Part shown: one piece after another, positions 61,106 through 64,000 of the stretch | How the letters are laid out: the number at the start of each line of letters is the position of its first letter | Position numbering within the stretch: the first letter of the stretch is position 1 | DNA from: Ferruginibacter sp. | Lineage (GTDB): Bacteria > Bacteroidota > Bacteroidia > Chitinophagales > Chitinophagaceae | Direction of reading: 5' to 3' | Length of the DNA stretch: 64,000 bases | Assembly (NCBI GenBank): GCA_014379625.1 | Contig: JACMLJ010000045.1 | Location: 148,554 to 212,553 of the forward strand | The notes under the pieces: generated by a model | The model's input: only the letters and a program-made list of their open reading frames with translations | What the model was told of the DNA's origin: nothing | Database searches by the model: none | Program-made: the position numbers and the translations under genes

Positions 61106-62187
61106 TATCCCATCGGTTTATTATCTATTCTTGAAGTTTGTGATCCTATGTAAATATTTTTGGCCTTATCACCATCATCATTGTTATCATCACCTTTGCC
61201 ATAGGCTTCTATTAATTCCTTGTCAGTCTTCACATCCAAATTGCCCTTATCGTCAATATCTACAATAACAGAATAGGGAACAGAACCTAAATGGAATATC
61301 CCATCTTCGTCAACATGCTTTTTATACAGTTCCATTGCATCATCATGTGGATGTTCATGAGGGCTGTCTTCCTGCTTAGGAGCACTTACAATAAGATAAG
61401 TTGGCTGTATGTTCTCAATATGTGTTTCATAAATATCCTCATCATCTTTATCATCTTTAAAAAATGTTCTTGAACCATGATGGCTTGCACTAAGTACATT
61501 GGCAGGAAGATTATCCTTGTGATAATCTGTAATATGGTCTTTCCATGCTTTTTTATCTGAATCACCTGTAATCATTATGCTTTTTGCGACTTTTCCATAA
61601 GTAAACTTTATTACTCCACACTGTTCGTGTATCCTGTCATTCCGTTCGTCAGCATCTGCGTCTTCAATATCCTCACATAAATATTCTGCTGGTGAAAGCA
61701 CCTGAAAGTCAATTAAACCGATCTTTTTAATTACTTCCTCATCCTCGGATGTTCTTATTTTATTTAAATCATTGGTGCCTAATAAAAAATATTCATTCTT
61801 TTTCCCAACCTTATCCAAGACGTACTTAAAAGCTTTGTATTTTTCTTTGTGCTCACCTCCTGGCTGATGATTAGAATGCCAAACTTCTGTAAAGCCGATT
61901 TCATCATACACTTCTTTTATACCACCAATATGGTCATTATGAGGGTGTGTATTGATAAAGGTGCTAAGTTTCCCACTTGTCTTAAACAGATCCTTGAACA
62001 TATCAACCAAATCAATTTCATTGGGTTCTTTATCCCTGTCTGAATCTACCAGCACATACATATAATCTGCAACACTTGCACCTGTGGGTATCACCAATAG
62101 GGTTGATTCCCCTTGACCTGTATAAAGGAAAACTGTTCTAAAAATTCCAGCGTTGGTGGGTTTTATTATTTTTTCAGCTATTGTCAT
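61105..62187 (-). CDS. MBL-fold metallohydrolase of the E2-E1-JAB module
   Basis: 360 residues, cytoplasmic, without a signal peptide. The metallo-beta-lactamase motif THPHNDHIGG supplies His81, His83, Asp85 and His86. Asp209 is in MITGDSDKKAW and His236/His237 in LSASHHGSRTFF, as in ComEC/Rec2-like MBL domains. Insertions rich in Asp/Glu occur near 171-190 and 244-255. After about 330 comes an acidic tail ending IDNKPMG, so the last residue is glycine. It is the first gene of the module; its stop overlaps the start of E2-E1-JAB in TAATG. Possible activities are nuclease, phosphodiesterase or nucleotide hydrolase. The C-terminal Gly could make it the protein that E1-E2 conjugates. Confidence 0.85.
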   Translation of the reverse strand: MTIAEKIIKPTNAGIFRTVFLYTGQGESTLLVIPTGASVADYMYVLVDSDRDKEPNEIDLVDMFKDLFKTSGKLSTFINTHPHNDHIGGIKEVYDEIGFTEVWHSNHQPGGEHKEKYKAFKYVLDKVGKKNEYFLLGTNDLNKIRTSEDEEVIKKIGLIDFQVLSPAEYLCEDIEDADADERNDRIHEQCGVIKFTYGKVAKSIMITGDSDKKAWKDHITDYHKDNLPANVLSASHHGSRTFFKDDKDDEDIYETHIENIQPTYLIVSAPKQEDSPHEHPHDDAMELYKKHVDEDGIFHLGSVPYSVIVDIDDKGNLDVKTDKELIEAYGKGDDNNDDGDKAKNIYIGSQTSRIDNKPMG

Positions 62188-62344
62188 TACTTGCCATTTT
62201 AATTTATCAAATATACAATATTGCTAAAAATATTGGCAAAATGGTTTAGAGCAGGTAATTGCAACAATCTGAATAACTTAATTGTAGTAATGTTATGTAT
62301 ATGCAGCATCTGGATCAAATCCACATTTTTTTTTGAGACTTACT

Positions 62345-64000
62345 TCATGCTTTCGCCATCTTCAACCGCTCCACCTCCTCCCCAATCAACCGCTTCACTT
62401 CCATCTTAACCTGGTAGTAATTATCCATCACCTGCTGTTGGGTAACATTAGATACCACAGGAATCTCTTTGTAAAGGCTCACTTCTTTATTCAGTTTATC
62501 CGTATCATTAATAATCTCAGAATGAAACATCTTCAGCTTGATTTTTTCATCAGGGTTATCAGCAACAAGGCCGACAAATTCGCCGGAAGAAAGAGCTGCA
62601 ATTTTGGAAGCTGGTATGGCGCTGTCCAGTTGCTTGGAGTGGCTGATGGAAGTGTCGGTACGGTTTACGGAAACACTCTGCCTGTCCTGCATTATTTTTC
62701 CAAAACGTTCCGATAGCAGTTTGGAAGTTTCTCCCATCACCTGGCCGCTGATGATGTTACCGGTGATATTTACAATCACATCGGCCTGCTCTTTTCCATA
62801 ATCCTTTTTTAACTGGCTAAAATCCTGCATGGCTAAAGTGGTTGCTACTTTGTTACTTCTTGCCGTAGCAATCAGGCTATCCATATTGTTGAAATAGATG
62901 GTTGGAAATTCATCAAAAACCAAACTGCATTTCAGCATCCCCTTTTTATTTACCTGCCTTACCAATCTGGAAATATACAATGATAAAACTGCGCCGTAGA
63001 TTTGTTGCTTCTCAGGGTTGTTACCTACGCAAACAATTTTAGGATGCGTTGGGTTGTTGATGTCTAATGTGAAATCGTTGCCTGATAGCACCCAATACAA
63101 CTGCGGTGAAGCCAACCGTGCCATACCAATTTTTGCAGAGGCTACCTGACCTTCTAATTGCTCCATAGCATCGTTTTGATAAGCGGTGACAAATGGATTT
63201 ACGAGTACTTCAATTTCAGGTTGAGTATTGAGTATCGGGAACAGTTCGTCATAATCAGCTAACATCAGTTCTATTACATGCGGAAGTGTACAATATTTTC
63301 CATCAGCATATTTTTTCAAAAACCAAATGATGGCGGTAACAAAGTTGATAGGTGATTCTACAAAGAAATCTCCCTGCTTGTTTATCCATTCCCTGTTCAG
63401 TCCCAACAAGATTGTTCTTGCAGATTCCGTTGCATCAGTAATATCATTCATTGTATTTGGATCTAAAGGATTGCAGCGATGCGATACAGAAAGATTATCA
63501 AAGTTGATAACATAGAAAGATGGTGGTACGGGATATTTATGTTTGTTTTGCTGCAGCCAGTTGTAAACAATTTTTGAAAGGTCATCATATTTAAAATCAT
63601 ATACAAACATCGCAAAACCCTTTTCAATATGCTGTTTGATGACATGCTGAATTACAAACCAACTTTTACCGGAGCCAGGACTTCCAATAACTAACAAACC
63701 TCTGAACGGGTTGATGATATTGATCCAGCTTTTTCTAACCCTGTTTTTTAAATTATACCGGGCTGGAAGATTGATAGAAAATTCGTTGGATAGAAACCTT
63801 TCTTCCTGCGGAAAAGTTTCATTCAAAGAATTGAAAATATCGTTTGATAAATTCAGACTAATTAACCGGCTGAGCAAATTACCACCGGCCAGCATTAGCA
63901 AATATCCAATGCCTGTTACGGCCATGTAAATAATGGCGATATTTTCTACTCCATAATTCAGGCTTAATAAAATTTTACTGCCAAAGAAAAGTAGTAAGCC
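62345..64000 (-). CDS. VirD4/TraG-type conjugation coupling protein, 5' end beyond window
   Basis: 551 codons are visible, and the frame stays open to the right edge. An internal ATG at 63925 is therefore not the start. The first residues form two membrane spans (LLLFFGSKILLSLNYG and IAIIYMAVTGIGYLLMLAGG). The ATPase has Walker A GSPGSGKSWFV, Walker B LVFDEFPTIYF and the TraD/TraG recognition block ATTLAMQDFSQLKKDYG with NIISGQVMGETSKLLSERFG. It delivers relaxosome-bound DNA to a type IV secretion channel at the inner membrane. It shows that the element at 50.24 kb is, or was, conjugative, and places the defence-like genes between integrase and transfer genes. Confidence 0.92.
   Translation of the reverse strand, partial: GLLLFFGSKILLSLNYGVENIAIIYMAVTGIGYLLMLAGGNLLSRLISLNLSNDIFNSLNETFPQEERFLSNEFSINLPARYNLKNRVRKSWINIINPFRGLLVIGSPGSGKSWFVIQHVIKQHIEKGFAMFVYDFKYDDLSKIVYNWLQQNKHKYPVPPSFYVINFDNLSVSHRCNPLDPNTMNDITDATESARTILLGLNREWINKQGDFFVESPINFVTAIIWFLKKYADGKYCTLPHVIELMLADYDELFPILNTQPEIEVLVNPFVTAYQNDAMEQLEGQVASAKIGMARLASPQLYWVLSGNDFTLDINNPTHPKIVCVGNNPEKQQIYGAVLSLYISRLVRQVNKKGMLKCSLVFDEFPTIYFNNMDSLIATARSNKVATTLAMQDFSQLKKDYGKEQADVIVNITGNIISGQVMGETSKLLSERFGKIMQDRQSVSVNRTDTSISHSKQLDSAIPASKIAALSSGEFVGLVADNPDEKIKLKMFHSEIINDTDKLNKEVSLYKEIPVVSNVTQQQVMDNYYQVKMEVKRLIGEEVERLKMAKA

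Noticed and set aside
58037..62187. Type II CBASS operon
   Set aside because: No CD-NTase gene or recognisable cyclic-nucleotide-binding effector is seen, and E2, E1 and JAB are fused in one protein.
58037..62187. Bil/Bub ubiquitin-like operon
   Set aside because: No ubiquitin-like gene is found between or beside the three genes, and gaps are too small to hold one.
62345..63925. Complete 526-residue coupling protein starting at 63925
   Set aside because: The frame continues without a stop to the window edge and encodes another membrane span, so the true start is outside.

Overview
The window reads as chromosome of a Bacteroidota bacterium, probably a Chitinophagaceae relative. The signs are SusC/SusD pairs, a hybrid two-component regulator (HTCS), an ECF sigma/FecR pair, many secreted glycosidases with signal peptides, and few Shine-Dalgarno sequences. 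The family-level placement is inference. I made all calls by reading motifs, without any database search.

Layout. (1) 1-8.1 kb: a worn-down glycan-utilisation locus on the minus strand. It runs ECF sigma factor, GH92 mannosidase, FecR anti-sigma factor, a central fragment of a SusD, and a large secreted beta-helix protein that leaves the left edge. No susC is present. (2) 8.8-12.2 kb: a lipoprotein with one c-type haem motif, and an IclR regulator. (3) 12.3-18.8 kb: a minus-strand hexuronate operon of Na+/solute symporter, UxaC, SDR oxidoreductase, RraA-like protein and UxuA. It contains a palindromic repeat cluster, and a 24-nt motif upstream of it is shared with the iclR leader. (4) 19.3-28.9 kb: a thermolysin-type protease fused to a propeller, then a plus-strand glycosidase cluster (GH27, GH2, six-hairpin glycosidase). 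(5) 29.5-47.1 kb: a pectin utilisation locus on the minus strand. It runs HTCS, SusC, SusD, surface glycan-binding lipoprotein, esterase, GH28, truncated GH127-like gene, PL10 and CE8. A 21-bp-spaced direct repeat and a perfect hairpin lie in front of susC. (6) 47.3-49.7 kb: a GT1-type glycosyltransferase, a small DUF2147-like protein and a Crp/Fnr regulator.

(7) 50.24-64 kb: the left end of an integrative, probably conjugative, element. It starts at a displaced 3' half of tRNA-Arg(ACG) with its terminator, followed by a tyrosine recombinase. The right edge carries a VirD4/TraG-type coupling protein. Between them is AT-rich cargo that looks like defence genes: a DUF1016/YhcG-type nuclease, a 1575-residue NTPase with an N-terminal nuclease-like domain, and a tightly coupled three-gene module. 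That module is a metallo-beta-lactamase (MBL) fold protein, an E2-E1-JAB triple fusion, and a four-helix membrane protein.

How it fits together. The pectin locus would demethylate, deacetylate, cleave and import pectin fragments under HTCS control, and the hexuronate operon would process uronates from such polymers. The most unusual content is the ubiquitin-like module. It has all three catalytic centres of a conjugation/deconjugation cycle but no ubiquitin-like protein and no CD-NTase. Its MBL partner ends in a flexible tail with a C-terminal glycine, so the MBL itself may be what is conjugated. That last point is a hypothesis.
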